Source: an uncultured Eubacteriales bacterium
Lineage (GTDB): Bacteria > Bacillota > Clostridia > Oscillospirales > Acutalibacteraceae
Length of the DNA: 49,318 nt
Reading direction: 5' to 3'
NCBI GenBank assembly: GCA_949299505.1
Contig: CASGAS010000005.1
Coordinates: 1-49,318 of the forward strand
The notes beneath the pieces are model-generated. The model worked only from the letters and a program-made list of their open reading frames with translations, did not search any database and was not told where the DNA came from. Shown in pieces: positions 41,395-49,258 of this stretch. The position numbers and the translations under genes are program-made. Position 1 is the stretch's first letter; each line of letters opens with the position of its first letter.

Positions 41395-42060
41395 TTATTT
41401 TCCGACCCAGCCTTTTTTGTACATCAGGTGCGCCGAGAGCATCGAGACGACCACGCCAACGGGGATGAGCACGCCGGTCGAAACGGTGCCGTTGAACAAC
41501 AGCAGAATGACAATTGCGGCAATCGGCACAAACGCCAGCTTCCAGTGCTTCATGAAGTAGCTGATGCCCAAAGCCCCGAACAGCGCCGGCACGACCTGGT
41601 CAAAGGCGGGCGCAAACGGCGAGCTGTCATCCGTGAGATACGGCAGCAGCGGGCTGAACGCGACGACGCCCACGGCGATAATCAGGGTCGTCACAATGGA
41701 CGAGGTCGCAATGGCGATGGTCGAAATAACCTCGCCCTCCTCGCTGTTGGCGCGCACGCCGACGTTTTCCATCGCGTTCAGGCCGCAGGGCAGCTTGAGG
41801 TTCGTGATGTTGCCGGTTACAAAGCTCAGGTAGGTGCCGCCCGCGCCGAGCAGGGGCGTGTAGGTAAAGACCTCAATGACGGAGGTCGGGTAAAACAGCA
41901 GCGCGACGGGCAAAAGGCCCTCGAACACATATTTCGCCTCCGGCCAAACGCCGAGGTGCAGGCAAATGCACACGGGCAGCATCAAAAAGACCGCCAGCGC
42001 CGCAATGTCCCAAAGGATGCCGTAAAAATGGACGCTGCTTTCATAGGTTCTCTGTTTCAT
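41395..42060 (-). CDS. Membrane protein, partner of DUF5058
   Basis: 221 residues with about six membrane helices. A polar stretch NLKLPCGLNAMENVGVRA lies between helices and could be a substrate or ion site. It starts 12 bases after the DUF5058 stop, so the pair is one operon. I do not recognise a family; the pairing suggests the two form a heteromeric transporter. Confidence 0.75.
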   Translation of the reverse strand: MKQRTYESSVHFYGILWDIAALAVFLMLPVCICLHLGVWPEAKYVFEGLLPVALLFYPTSVIEVFTYTPLLGAGGTYLSFVTGNITNLKLPCGLNAMENVGVRANSEEGEVISTIAIATSSIVTTLIIAVGVVAFSPLLPYLTDDSSPFAPAFDQVVPALFGALGISYFMKHWKLAFVPIAAIVILLLFNGTVSTGVLIPVGVVVSMLSAHLMYKKGWVGK

Positions 42061-42072
42061 CGTTGCCCCTCC

Positions 42073-42843
42073 TTACCCGCGCCACTCGAAGAACGCGATT
42101 TCCGGCGGCAGAACCTGCGCGACCAGCATCACGACGCCCATGGCCAAAAGCATCGAAAACGGCATGGCGAACGGCTGCAGCCATTTGATGTTGAACCGGT
42201 TGGCGATGCTTTGCAGAATCAGCATGAAAATCATGGAGGAAACAAGCGCGCAGATGGACAGCACGCCCGCGCCGTCGCCGACGATGCTTTCTTCGCCTTT
42301 CCCCGCAATGGCGCGGCCGATAAAGGCGGAAATCAGTCCGATAAACGCCGCGGCAGACATGACGTCCGCCCACTTGCCGTTTTTGGCGACTGCCTTGCTC
42401 ATGCCCTTCTGGATTTTCTTAAGCAAAAACGGAACCAGAATCAGCGGCATGATGCTCCCGAGCGTCATGACCCAGGCAACGGCCGAGAACATCGCCGGGT
42501 CCGTGACCTCCTGCGAAAGGCCGGCGGTGTTGCCGAACGCGTCAATGGCGGCCTCCGCGGCGGGCACCTCGTAGGTAATCGCGCCGATGACCGTCAGGCG
42601 AATCCACGGCAGCACAAGCCCCAGCGCCCCCGACAGCGTCAGCACGGTCGCCAAAATGGCGAGCGCCGGCGCAACGGTGAACAGCGCGCTCGACGACACG
42701 GTCTTTTTGAGCGACGACGTATCCAGACCCAGCGCCTTTGCGCGCTTCCATGCGCGCACCAGGAAAAACACCGACTGCGCAATGACGAACGCCACGATGC
42801 CGAATCCCAGCGCGTACATAAATACGTCTGATTTGAAATCCAT
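42073..42843 (-). CDS. DUF5058-family membrane protein
   Basis: 256 residues, six to seven membrane helices. The features ALGFGIVAFVIAQSVFFLVR, LKKTVSSSALFTVAPAL and LPWIRLTVIGAITYEVPAAE match the DUF5058 family, whose function is not known to me. GGGAGGAG precedes the ATG. It is first in a two-gene operon with the membrane protein at 41395, and its leader carries a terminator-like hairpin. Confidence 0.82.
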   Translation of the reverse strand: MDFKSDVFMYALGFGIVAFVIAQSVFFLVRAWKRAKALGLDTSSLKKTVSSSALFTVAPALAILATVLTLSGALGLVLPWIRLTVIGAITYEVPAAEAAIDAFGNTAGLSQEVTDPAMFSAVAWVMTLGSIMPLILVPFLLKKIQKGMSKAVAKNGKWADVMSAAAFIGLISAFIGRAIAGKGEESIVGDGAGVLSICALVSSMIFMLILQSIANRFNIKWLQPFAMPFSMLLAMGVVMLVAQVLPPEIAFFEWRG

Positions 42844-42875
42844 CCAATCTCCTCCCTAACTGCGGTTTTCAAAGT

Positions 42876-42908
42876 GCAAAAGGACGCGGCAAAGCCTGTG
42901 CCGCGTCC
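42876..42908 (-). terminator. Terminator-like hairpin in the DUF5058 leader
   Basis: On the minus strand a perfect 9-bp stem GGACGCGGC / GCCGCGTCC (42882-42908) with a 9-base loop is followed by TTTTGC. It lies between the promoter (42924-42952) and the gene start at 42843, about 9 bases after the expected transcript start, so it may attenuate the operon or protect its 5' end. Confidence 0.55.
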
Positions 42909-42923
42909 AGCTTTACAAAATTC

Positions 42924-42952
42924 AATATAGCATACTTCCGGCAAAAAAACAA
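42924..42952 (-). promoter_or_regulatory. Promoter of the DUF5058 operon
   Basis: On the minus strand TTGTTT, 17-base spacer, TATATT. Confidence 0.65.
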
Positions 42953-42983
42953 CTGCTTTCCCGGACTTGTGCGCTTAGTCGGG

Positions 42984-43015
42984 CGCAAAAATACGGCCGC
43001 AGTCTCTGCAGCCGT
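42984..43015 (-). terminator. Terminator after agrB
   Basis: On the minus strand, stem ACGGCTGCAG / CTGCGGCCGT (one G-T pair, loop AGA) followed by ATTTTTG, 12 bases after the agrB stop. Confidence 0.82.
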
Positions 43016-43027
43016 GCTTTTGCCTGG

Positions 43028-43627
43028 TTAAGACCTGTTTTTGCGCCGCGCCGCGTGCAGCGCCTGCCATTTCCCGGCGGCCAGCAAAACCGCTTCCAGC
43101 CCCATTGCAAAGCCGAGCGGCGCACAGACGCGCATCTGCCCGAACAGCAGCGCAGCCGCATAGGCTGCGTCCGTCAGGAAAAGGCAGAAAAGCGCCCGCC
43201 GCCGAAAGCAGCGGCGCTCTGTCTTTTCCAGGGGCTTTGCCGGCGTGTCCAGCGGCGCAAGACAAGCAATGCAGAGACTCGCCCCGGCGGCAAAAAGCAG
43301 CCAGAGCGGGTGCGCCGGCGCTTCTCCGAGCAGCCGTACGCCGCCAAGGCAGAGCACAATCGCCCCGGTCGAAAGCAGGGTGCAGCGCAGCTCGGTAGCG
43401 GCGTGGTACCCGCCGGCATACCGCCGCAATAGGCGAAACACGCCGTAAAACAGCAGGCTTTGCCAAAATACCCGCATCGCCGCGCCCGCGCAGCAGGTGA
43501 CGGCCAGAAACAGCAGATTGGTCAGCAGGATGTGTATGCCATACGCATACAGCGCCGTGTCGTCCCGGTCAATCACGTTGTGACGGACCAGGACGACCGC
43601 CAGGCGATCGGCGAATTTGCCGATCAT
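43028..43627 (-). CDS. agrB: AgrB-like autoinducer-processing membrane protease
   Basis: 199 residues with five to six membrane helices. AgrB cuts the AgrD prepeptide and closes the thiolactone ring. The catalytic pair H75 and C82 (YAGGYHAATELRCT) is seven residues apart, as H77/C84 in Staphylococcus aureus AgrB. The ATG overlaps the agrD stop (ATGA), so the two are coupled. Ends at its own terminator. Confidence 0.93.
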   Translation of the reverse strand: MIGKFADRLAVVLVRHNVIDRDDTALYAYGIHILLTNLLFLAVTCCAGAAMRVFWQSLLFYGVFRLLRRYAGGYHAATELRCTLLSTGAIVLCLGGVRLLGEAPAHPLWLLFAAGASLCIACLAPLDTPAKPLEKTERRCFRRRALFCLFLTDAAYAAALLFGQMRVCAPLGFAMGLEAVLLAAGKWQALHAARRKNRS

Positions 43628-43770
43628 TTCACCTTGCTGAATTGCTTCAGCGCGGCGGGGGCTTTGGGCTGATAGATCACGACGCAGGATGTGCTGTTCG
43701 CATCGGCGCGCAGGGTCTTTTCCACGCGCTTTTTCATCTGCTTGGCCAAAGCCGTCTGCATGAGCTTCAT
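43624..43770 (-). CDS. agrD: AgrD-like cyclic lactone autoinducer prepeptide
   Basis: 48 residues. An N-terminal amphipathic basic helix (MKLMQTALAKQMKKRVEKTL) is followed by the signal core NSTSCVVIYQPKAP and a C-terminal helix (ALKQFSKVK). Cys29 followed by four hydrophobic/aromatic residues predicts a five-membered thiolactone ring CVVIY; the QPKxPxxLK continuation is the AgrB recognition part seen in Clostridia AgrD. A perfect AAAGGAGG site precedes the ATG. It overlaps agrB by four bases and has its own promoter. Confidence 0.9.
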   Translation of the reverse strand: MKLMQTALAKQMKKRVEKTLRADANSTSCVVIYQPKAPAALKQFSKVK

Positions 43771-43791
43771 CAAACCACCTCCTTTAGTGAT

Positions 43792-43820
43792 AAAATATCA
43801 CATTTTTACGAGATTTGCAA
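43792..43820 (-). promoter_or_regulatory. Promoter of agrD-agrB
   Basis: On the minus strand TTGCAA, 17-base spacer, TATTTT. TTTGCA recurs 23 bases away on the plus strand (43814 and 43837), so the -35 lies in one copy of a direct repeat that could bind the LytTR regulator. Confidence 0.65.
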
Positions 43821-43878
43821 CCGCTTTTTATAAAATTTTGCAGTTGTCCGCATTGAGGCAGGGGAGAGACGGCGGATA

Positions 43879-43907
43879 TTTACAATTTTCGCCTTTTTTG
43901 ATAAAAT
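43879..43907 (+). promoter_or_regulatory. Promoter of agrA-agrC
   Basis: TTTACA (43879-43884), 17-base spacer, TAAAAT (43902-43907), each 5 of 6 to consensus, 53 bases before the TTG start of the response regulator. Confidence 0.75.
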
Positions 43908-43960
43908 GGGCAGCAGGAAAAGCCGTCGGGGCAGTCGGCGGCGAAAGGAGAGGACCGGTT

Positions 43961-44659
43961 TTGCGCATCCTGATTTGCGACGACGCGCGCGACTGCGTCG
44001 AGCGGCTGCAGCGGTACGTCGGGCAGTATATGCGCCGGCACGGTGTTGGCGCCGAATTTGTTGCGACGACGGATTCGGCTGCGGCGGCTGCGGACGAACG
44101 CCTGTACGACCTGGCGTTTTTGGACGTGGAAATGGAACCGGTCGGCGGGATTGAAATTGCCAAACGGCTCAAGCAGCGAAACGACCGCGTCGTGATTTTC
44201 CTGGTCACGGCCTATGACGCGTATCTGGACGCGGCGATGGACCTGCATGTGTTCCGCTTTTTTGAAAAGCCGTTTGACGAGCAGCGGCTGTACGCGGGGC
44301 TGGACCGCGCGATGGAGCACATCGACAAAAGCAGCGTGGATGTTTTCCTGCGCAGCGAGGGGCGGTATCTGCGGGTATTTGCAGACGATATTCTGTTTGT
44401 CAAAACGGAGAACCGCCGGACCTATGTGCAGACGCTCGACGCGGAATATGTGACGCGCGGCAATATTGACGAATGGTGCGAACGCCTGCCCAAGACCTTT
44501 TTCTACCCGGTCCACAAAAGCTATCTTGTCAACCTGCATTATGTGACCGAATACAGCTATCAGGCGCTGTGCGTCCAGGGCGCGTACCGCATCCCCATCG
44601 CCTCCCGCCGGCAGGCCGTGTTCCGCAAGCACTGGTTTTTGTACCTGCAAAGGAGGTGA
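43961..44659 (+). CDS. agrA: LytTR-family response regulator (AgrA-like)
   Basis: 232 residues. Receiver domain (1-~120) with acidic pocket CDD (6-8), phosphoacceptor D55 (LAFLDVEM), Thr in LVTAYD and Lys in FEKPF; LytTR DNA-binding domain (~135-230) with KTENRRTYVQTL and HKSYLVNL. The start is TTG 43961 with AGGAGAGG seven bases upstream; earlier in-frame starts lie before the promoter. Its cognate kinase follows directly, and the peptide genes are divergent, so it probably controls agrDB. Confidence 0.93.
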   Translation: MRILICDDARDCVERLQRYVGQYMRRHGVGAEFVATTDSAAAAADERLYDLAFLDVEMEPVGGIEIAKRLKQRNDRVVIFLVTAYDAYLDAAMDLHVFRFFEKPFDEQRLYAGLDRAMEHIDKSSVDVFLRSEGRYLRVFADDILFVKTENRRTYVQTLDAEYVTRGNIDEWCERLPKTFFYPVHKSYLVNLHYVTEYSYQALCVQGAYRIPIASRRQAVFRKHWFLYLQRR

Positions 44660-44666
44660 GCCGGGG

Positions 44667-45992
44667 GTGTATAACCTGTTTCTTGTCTGCGTATGCCTGT
44701 TTGAGCTTTTGATTTCCTACATTTTCTTTTCCCAGCAGGGCGAGCGCCGGCAAAAGACGTGGGTGTGCTGGACCGTCGGCGCAGCGCTGTTTTTGTTCGG
44801 GGCGGCGCTCAACATTTTGCTGGACAATATCATCTGGCTTAACGGAATCTATTTTTTCCTGTCCAACATGCTCTACGGCGCGCTGCTGTTCGACATCCGC
44901 TGGCCGAAGGCTGCGTTTTGCGCGGCGATTCTGGACGCGCTGGTCGTCTCGACGGAGTTTATCGGGCTGACGCTGACCTCCCTTTTTACCGACACGGAAA
45001 TGACCGCCTACAACGACAAGCTGTCGCTGCTGGTGCTGGCGGGCGGCATTGGGAAAATGCTGTATTTCGTGATTTGCGTGCTGCTTTCGCGCGTCATCAG
45101 CCGCGAAAAGGTGGCTTTCCGGTTCCCAAAATCCTTTTACTTCTATCCGCTGGCGGTCGTCGCGGTGCTTGTGCTGTTCGGCAACGTCTATATGCAGTAC
45201 GGGGTCACGGGCGGCTATCTGGCGGCGTTTGGGGTTTTGAGCCTGGTGCTGCTGTTTTCAACGGCGTTTCTGTTTTTGTCGTATCAAAAAGCGGTCGAGC
45301 GCGAGGCGACGCTTTTTTCTTTGAAGCAGCAGGTGCAGAAGATTGAAACCGACCGGCATTACTATAAGATTTTGGAAAAGCAGAACGAGGACCTGATGCT
45401 GTACGCGCACGACGCGAAAAACCATTTGGCGGCGATGCGGGAGCTGAATACGGACCCGCAGATGGAGGAGTATTTGAACAGGCTGTCGGCGCGCCTGTAC
45501 GATTACAGCCGCGTCGGGCACAGCGGGAACCGGATGCTGGACATCATTTGCAGCAAATATGCCGCGGAATGTTCGCTTATGGGGCTGTCGTTTTGCTTGG
45601 ACACGCGGCTTGCGAATTTTTCGCATGTGGCGGATTACGACCTGGTCGCGATTTTAGACAACCTGCTGGACAACGCGCTGGAGGCGGCGCAAGTCTCGGC
45701 GGAAAAGACGGTGGAGCTGTCGACCGGCCACAAAAACGACGCCGACATTTTGACCATATACAACAGCTGCGACACCCCGCCGCGTACGCGCGGCGGCCAC
45801 CTTCGCACAACGAAGACGGACGACCGGCAGCATGGGCTCGGCATGAAAAGCGTCGCCAGGGCGCTCAAGACGTATCACGGCGATTTTGATTGGAATTATG
45901 ACGCGGCGCAGAAAAGATTTGCTGTGACCGTTATGATTCCGCACAAGACGCCCGGCAAGACAGCCTCCGCCGTGCCGGACAACAGCAAATGA
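44667..45992 (+). CDS. agrC: GHKL sensor histidine kinase (AgrC-like)
   Basis: 441 residues. Six membrane helices (1-~205) form the peptide-sensing domain, then a coiled-coil linker, the H-box AHDAKNHLAAM with H248, and a GHKL ATPase with N-box DNLLDNALEAA and G-box HGLGMKSV. The HDxKNH motif is that of AgrC-type kinases. GTG 44667 with AGGAGG upstream, seven bases after agrA. With agrD, agrB and agrA this completes a quorum-sensing circuit. Ends at a terminator. Confidence 0.93.
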   Translation: MYNLFLVCVCLFELLISYIFFSQQGERRQKTWVCWTVGAALFLFGAALNILLDNIIWLNGIYFFLSNMLYGALLFDIRWPKAAFCAAILDALVVSTEFIGLTLTSLFTDTEMTAYNDKLSLLVLAGGIGKMLYFVICVLLSRVISREKVAFRFPKSFYFYPLAVVAVLVLFGNVYMQYGVTGGYLAAFGVLSLVLLFSTAFLFLSYQKAVEREATLFSLKQQVQKIETDRHYYKILEKQNEDLMLYAHDAKNHLAAMRELNTDPQMEEYLNRLSARLYDYSRVGHSGNRMLDIICSKYAAECSLMGLSFCLDTRLANFSHVADYDLVAILDNLLDNALEAAQVSAEKTVELSTGHKNDADILTIYNSCDTPPRTRGGHLRTTKTDDRQHGLGMKSVARALKTYHGDFDWNYDAAQKRFAVTVMIPHKTPGKTASAVPDNSK

Positions 45993-46026
45993 AAAGCGGC
46001 GCCCGCTTTTGGGACGCCGCTTTTTC
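45992..46026 (+). terminator. Terminator after agrC
   Basis: Stem AAAAGCGGCG (45992-46001) / CGCCGCTTTT (46015-46024), with further CCC/GGG pairing in the loop, then TTTC. It begins at the last base of the stop codon. Confidence 0.85.
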
Positions 46027-46062
46027 GGAAGCCCGGTGGGCTTGCACAGTATGCAAAAAAAG

Positions 46063-46112
46063 CATATCTAAAATGCAGATATGTTGTAAATTGAAACAAT
46101 ATCTGCTATACT
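46063..46112 (+). promoter_or_regulatory. lysR promoter with inverted-repeat operator
   Basis: TTGTAA (46084-46089), 17-base spacer, TATACT (46107-46112). Overlapping it are CATATCT-N7-AGATATG (46063-46083), a T-N11-A LysR-type box, and GCAGATAT-N16-ATATCTGC (46075-46082, 46099-46106), which reaches the -10. This fits autoregulation by the LysR protein. Confidence 0.65.
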
Positions 46113-46129
46113 GCTACCGAGGTGAGCCT

Positions 46130-47020
46130 ATGGAACTGCGGGTGCTGCATTATTTTTTGGCGATTGCCAGGGAAGAAAATTTCACAAAGGCGGCGGAGCA
46201 GCTGCATGTGACGCAGCCCACTTTATCGCGGCAGATTGCCGATTTGGAGCAGGAGCTCGGCGTAAAGCTGTTTGTGCGCAGCAACCACCATATCGTGTTG
46301 ACACAGGACGGCATGATGCTCAAACGCCGGGCGCAGGAGATTGTATCGCTGGCGGATAAGACCAAACGGGATTTTCTGCGGGGCGAGGAAAGCCTGGAGG
46401 GCGTCCTTTCTATTGGCAGCGGGGAGTTTTTATCTACGCGCATTTTGACCGACTGCATTGCGCGGTTTCAGGAAAAGCACCCGCTGGTGCGGTTCGAGAT
46501 ATACAGCGGCAACGCCGAAAATATCCGGGAGCGCATGGAAAGAGGGCTTCTGGACGTGGGGCTGATATCCGAACCGATTGATATCCGGAAATATGACTTT
46601 GTGATGATGCCCGTAAAAGAGCAGTGGGGCGCGCTGGTGCGCGAGGATTCCCCGCTTGCAAACAACGAGTTTCTCCGGCCGCAGGACCTTGTCGGGCTTC
46701 CCTTGATTTCCACGATAGGCAATTTTCTGGAAAGCAATGTCGCCAAGTGGCTGGGAGACAAGGCGCCGCAGGTCCGGATTCTTGCAAAAGGCAATTTGCT
46801 TTACAACGAGGCTATGTTAGCGCAAAGCAATATCGGGGCGGTTATCTGTATTCGCCTGCACTGCCGGTATGACGGCCTGCGGTTTATCCCCTTTTCCCCG
46901 GCGCTGACCAACGATACCGCGCTGGCCTGGAAAAAGGAGCAGATGTTTTCCGCTGCGGCAACCGCCTTTCTGGACTTTGCAAAGCAATACATCAAAAGCA
47001 TATCTAAAGATAAATTATAA
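46130..47020 (+). CDS. LysR-family transcriptional regulator
   Basis: 296 residues. Winged HTH (MELRVLHYFLAIAREENFTKAAE ~1-23, then VTQPTLSRQIADLE) and a two-lobed co-inducer domain (~90-290) with GVLSIGSGEF. The ligand is unknown. ATG 46130 has GAGGTGA upstream; the frame is open back into agrC but without a start signal. It probably regulates itself and the MerR-reductase genes downstream, whose upstream region repeats part of its operator. Confidence 0.92.
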   Translation: MELRVLHYFLAIAREENFTKAAEQLHVTQPTLSRQIADLEQELGVKLFVRSNHHIVLTQDGMMLKRRAQEIVSLADKTKRDFLRGEESLEGVLSIGSGEFLSTRILTDCIARFQEKHPLVRFEIYSGNAENIRERMERGLLDVGLISEPIDIRKYDFVMMPVKEQWGALVREDSPLANNEFLRPQDLVGLPLISTIGNFLESNVAKWLGDKAPQVRILAKGNLLYNEAMLAQSNIGAVICIRLHCRYDGLRFIPFSPALTNDTALAWKKEQMFSAAATAFLDFAKQYIKSISKDKL

Positions 47021-47024
47021 GCAT

Positions 47025-47053
47025 TAGACATGGACAACAAATTGAACTATACT
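47025..47053 (+). promoter_or_regulatory. Promoter of merR-AKR-CMD
   Basis: TAGACA (47025-47030), 17-base spacer, TATACT (47048-47053), each 5 of 6 to consensus. AGCATATCTAAA (46997-47008) upstream repeats the lysR operator half (46061-46072). Confidence 0.6.
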
Positions 47054-47088
47054 AAAGGTGTTCCGAAAAGAGAACGCCTTTATTTTTT
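47054..47088 (+). terminator. Terminator hairpin overlapping the merR promoter start
   Basis: Stem AAAGGTGTTC / GAACGCCTTT (47054-47063, 47072-47081, one G-T pair) followed by A and T6. It can end lysR transcripts; it begins directly after the TATACT, so transcripts from that promoter would carry only part of the left arm. Confidence 0.7.
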
Positions 47089-47107
47089 ACAAAAAGAGGA
47101 GCTGCGG

Positions 47108-47470
47108 ATGACCATTCAGGAGGCAAGCGAAAAATATAAAATCCCCATTCCGATTTTGCGGGAATACGAAAGCTGGGGCTTGTGCGGGGAAGTCAAAAAG
47201 GGAATGGGCTCGTGGCAGTATGACGACAGCGATATTGAACGGTTAAGTACCATTATGACGCTGCATGATGTGGGCTTTACCAAGCACGAAGTTGAAGAAT
47301 ATATGGAACTTCTTTTGCAGGGAAAAGCCACGGAAAAAGAACGGTTAAAAATGCTGGGCGACAAGCGGGACGCTACGCTTGACGAAATCCATTTTAAGGA
47401 AAAACAGCTGGACCGTTTGGATTATCTTCGATTTGAAATGCAAAAGGGAAAAGAAGATTTACAGAAATAG
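47108..47470 (+). CDS. MerR-family transcriptional regulator
   Basis: 120 residues. N-terminal MerR HTH (MTIQEASEKYKIPIPILREYESWGL) with wing, then a helical dimerisation stretch (~75-118) rich in Lys and Glu. No C-terminal Cys or effector domain, so the signal is not predictable. ATG 47108 has GAGGAG seven bases upstream; ATG 47030 lies before the -10 and is not used. It ends in TAG. Base composition here is lower in GC than in the genes to the left. Co-transcribed with the aldo/keto reductase. Confidence 0.9.
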   Translation: MTIQEASEKYKIPIPILREYESWGLCGEVKKGMGSWQYDDSDIERLSTIMTLHDVGFTKHEVEEYMELLLQGKATEKERLKMLGDKRDATLDEIHFKEKQLDRLDYLRFEMQKGKEDLQK

Positions 47471-47523
47471 GCGCAGGCTATACAAAGCCTGTTCCGGTGA
47501 AAAAACGCAAGGAGGAGAGCAGA

Positions 47524-48561
47524 ATGCAGTACACAAAACTGGGCAATTCCGATTTGCAGGTATCCCGTATCTGCATGGGCTGTATGGGCTTCGGCGACGC
47601 AAAAAACGGGCAGCATACCTGGACGGTGGACGAAGCACATTCCCGTGCAATCATAAAAAGGGGCTTGGAGCTCGGCGTAAACTTCTTTGATACGGCGATT
47701 GCCTATCAAAGCGGCACAAGCGAACAATATCTCGGCAGGGCGATCAGGGATTACGCAAAGCGTGAGGATGTCGTGATCGCAACAAAATTCCTGCCGCGCA
47801 CGGCGGCGGAAATCGAAGCGGGCGTCACGGGGCAGCGGCACATTGAAAAGATGCTGGATAAAAGCCTTGAAAACCTCGGAACGGACTATGTGGATTTATA
47901 CATTTACCATATGTGGGACTACGCCACGCCGCTTTACGACATTATGGAGGGGCTGAACCGTGCGGTAAAAGCGGGAAAGGCGCGGCATATCGGCATTTCC
48001 AACTGCTTTGCGTACCAGCTTGCCAAGGCGAACGCCCTTGCCGAAAAAGAGGGCTTTGCAAAATTCATTTCGGTGCAGGGGCATTACAACCTGCTTTTCC
48101 GGGAGGAGGAGCGGGAAATGGCGAAGCTGTGCGCGGAGGATACCATCGCAATGACCCCGTACAGCGCCCTTGCGGGCGGGCGGCTGTCCAAACGCCCGGG
48201 CGAAACCTCCAAGCGTCTGGAGGAGGACAGCTATGCGCATTTGAAATACGACGCCACCGCTAAGCAGGACGGCGTGATTGTGGACCGGGTTGCCGAGCTT
48301 GCCGACAGGCACGGCGTGTCTATGACGGAGATCTCCCTTGCATGGCTTTTGACAAAGGTTACGGCGCCTGTTGTGGGCGCAACGAAGCTGCATCACATTG
48401 AGGGTGCGGCCAAAGCAACGCAGCTGGCATTAAACACGGACGAAATTGCTTATTTGGAGGAGCCCTATGTTCCGCACAATTTGGTGGGCGTTATGGCGCA
48501 GAACACCCCCGCCGCCGCAAAGGAAGCGAATGTGTGGTCCACGGGGAATCAAAGCATCTGA
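47524..48561 (+). CDS. Aldo/keto reductase
   Basis: 345 residues. NADPH-dependent TIM-barrel oxidoreductase with the catalytic tetrad D56, Y61 (FFDTAIAYQSG), K88 (IATKF) and H129 (LYIYHMWD); the group resembles YajO/Tas-like enzymes. The substrate may be an aldehyde, ketone or quinone. AAGGAGGA precedes ATG 47524. It is between the MerR regulator and a CMD protein, a combination often seen in redox or electrophile-response gene sets. Confidence 0.93.
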   Translation: MQYTKLGNSDLQVSRICMGCMGFGDAKNGQHTWTVDEAHSRAIIKRGLELGVNFFDTAIAYQSGTSEQYLGRAIRDYAKREDVVIATKFLPRTAAEIEAGVTGQRHIEKMLDKSLENLGTDYVDLYIYHMWDYATPLYDIMEGLNRAVKAGKARHIGISNCFAYQLAKANALAEKEGFAKFISVQGHYNLLFREEEREMAKLCAEDTIAMTPYSALAGGRLSKRPGETSKRLEEDSYAHLKYDATAKQDGVIVDRVAELADRHGVSMTEISLAWLLTKVTAPVVGATKLHHIEGAAKATQLALNTDEIAYLEEPYVPHNLVGVMAQNTPAAAKEANVWSTGNQSI

Positions 48562-48574
48562 AAGGAGCATGAAA

Positions 48575-49258
48575 ATGGATTTTCAGAAAACGGACCCCGA
48601 ATTTGCAGAGCGCTTTGCATATTTTGCGTTTCAAGAAGTGCCGAACGAAGAAGGGCAGCAGCTTCCGGAAAAAACACGCTATATGGCAATCTTAGCGGCG
48701 CTTATCGGCTGCGGCGGCGTGGACGCGTACCGGGAAATGCTGCCGAATGCACTGGACGGCGGCCTGACGCCGGTCGAGATAAAGGAAATTGTGTATCAGG
48801 CAGCCGACTACTTGGGCTATGGCAGGATGCTGCCGTTTCTGCGCTGTACAAACGAAGTCTTTTCGGAAAAAGGCATCGAACTGCCGCTGCCCGGGCAGGC
48901 GACGACCACACTTGAAAACAGGCTCGAAAAGGGGGCGGAAGCGCAGGCGGAAATTTTCGGCGCGCATATGAAAGAGGCGTGGAAAACCGGGCACATCAAC
49001 CGCTGGCTTGCGGAAAACTGCTTTGGGGATTACTACACCCGAAAGGGGCTTAGCCTTGCCGAGCGCGAGCTTATCACGTTTTGTTTCCTGATGGCGCAGG
49101 GCGGCTGCGAGCCGCAGCTTGCCGCCCATGCCAAAGGGAATATGAATATGGGAAACAATAAGGATTTTCTGCTGAGCGTCGTTTCCCAGTGCCTGCCCTA
49201 CATCGGGTATCCCCGCAGCCTGAATGCGATAACTTGTGTGAACAAGGCGGCGGAATAA
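48575..49258 (+). CDS. Carboxymuconolactone decarboxylase-family protein
   Basis: 227 residues with two CMD-like helical repeats: ~30-85 (ILAALIGCGGVDAYREML) and ~150-210 (LITFCFLMAQGGCEPQLAAHAKG). The second has a Cys and a His in the usual place but not a full CxxC, so AhpD-type disulfide activity is not evident. Probably a gamma-carboxymuconolactone decarboxylase-like or AKR-partner protein. The start is ATG 48575, seven bases after AAAGGAG; ATG 48569 is too close to the site. Last gene of the operon; no terminator is seen before the window ends. Confidence 0.88.
   Translation: MDFQKTDPEFAERFAYFAFQEVPNEEGQQLPEKTRYMAILAALIGCGGVDAYREMLPNALDGGLTPVEIKEIVYQAADYLGYGRMLPFLRCTNEVFSEKGIELPLPGQATTTLENRLEKGAEAQAEIFGAHMKEAWKTGHINRWLAENCFGDYYTRKGLSLAERELITFCFLMAQGGCEPQLAAHAKGNMNMGNNKDFLLSVVSQCLPYIGYPRSLNAITCVNKAAE

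Noticed and set aside
43691-43960. Longer N-terminus for the LytTR regulator
   Set aside because: The extra 90 codons run through agrD on the other strand and through both promoters; the receiver domain starts exactly at TTG 43961 after a good ribosome site.
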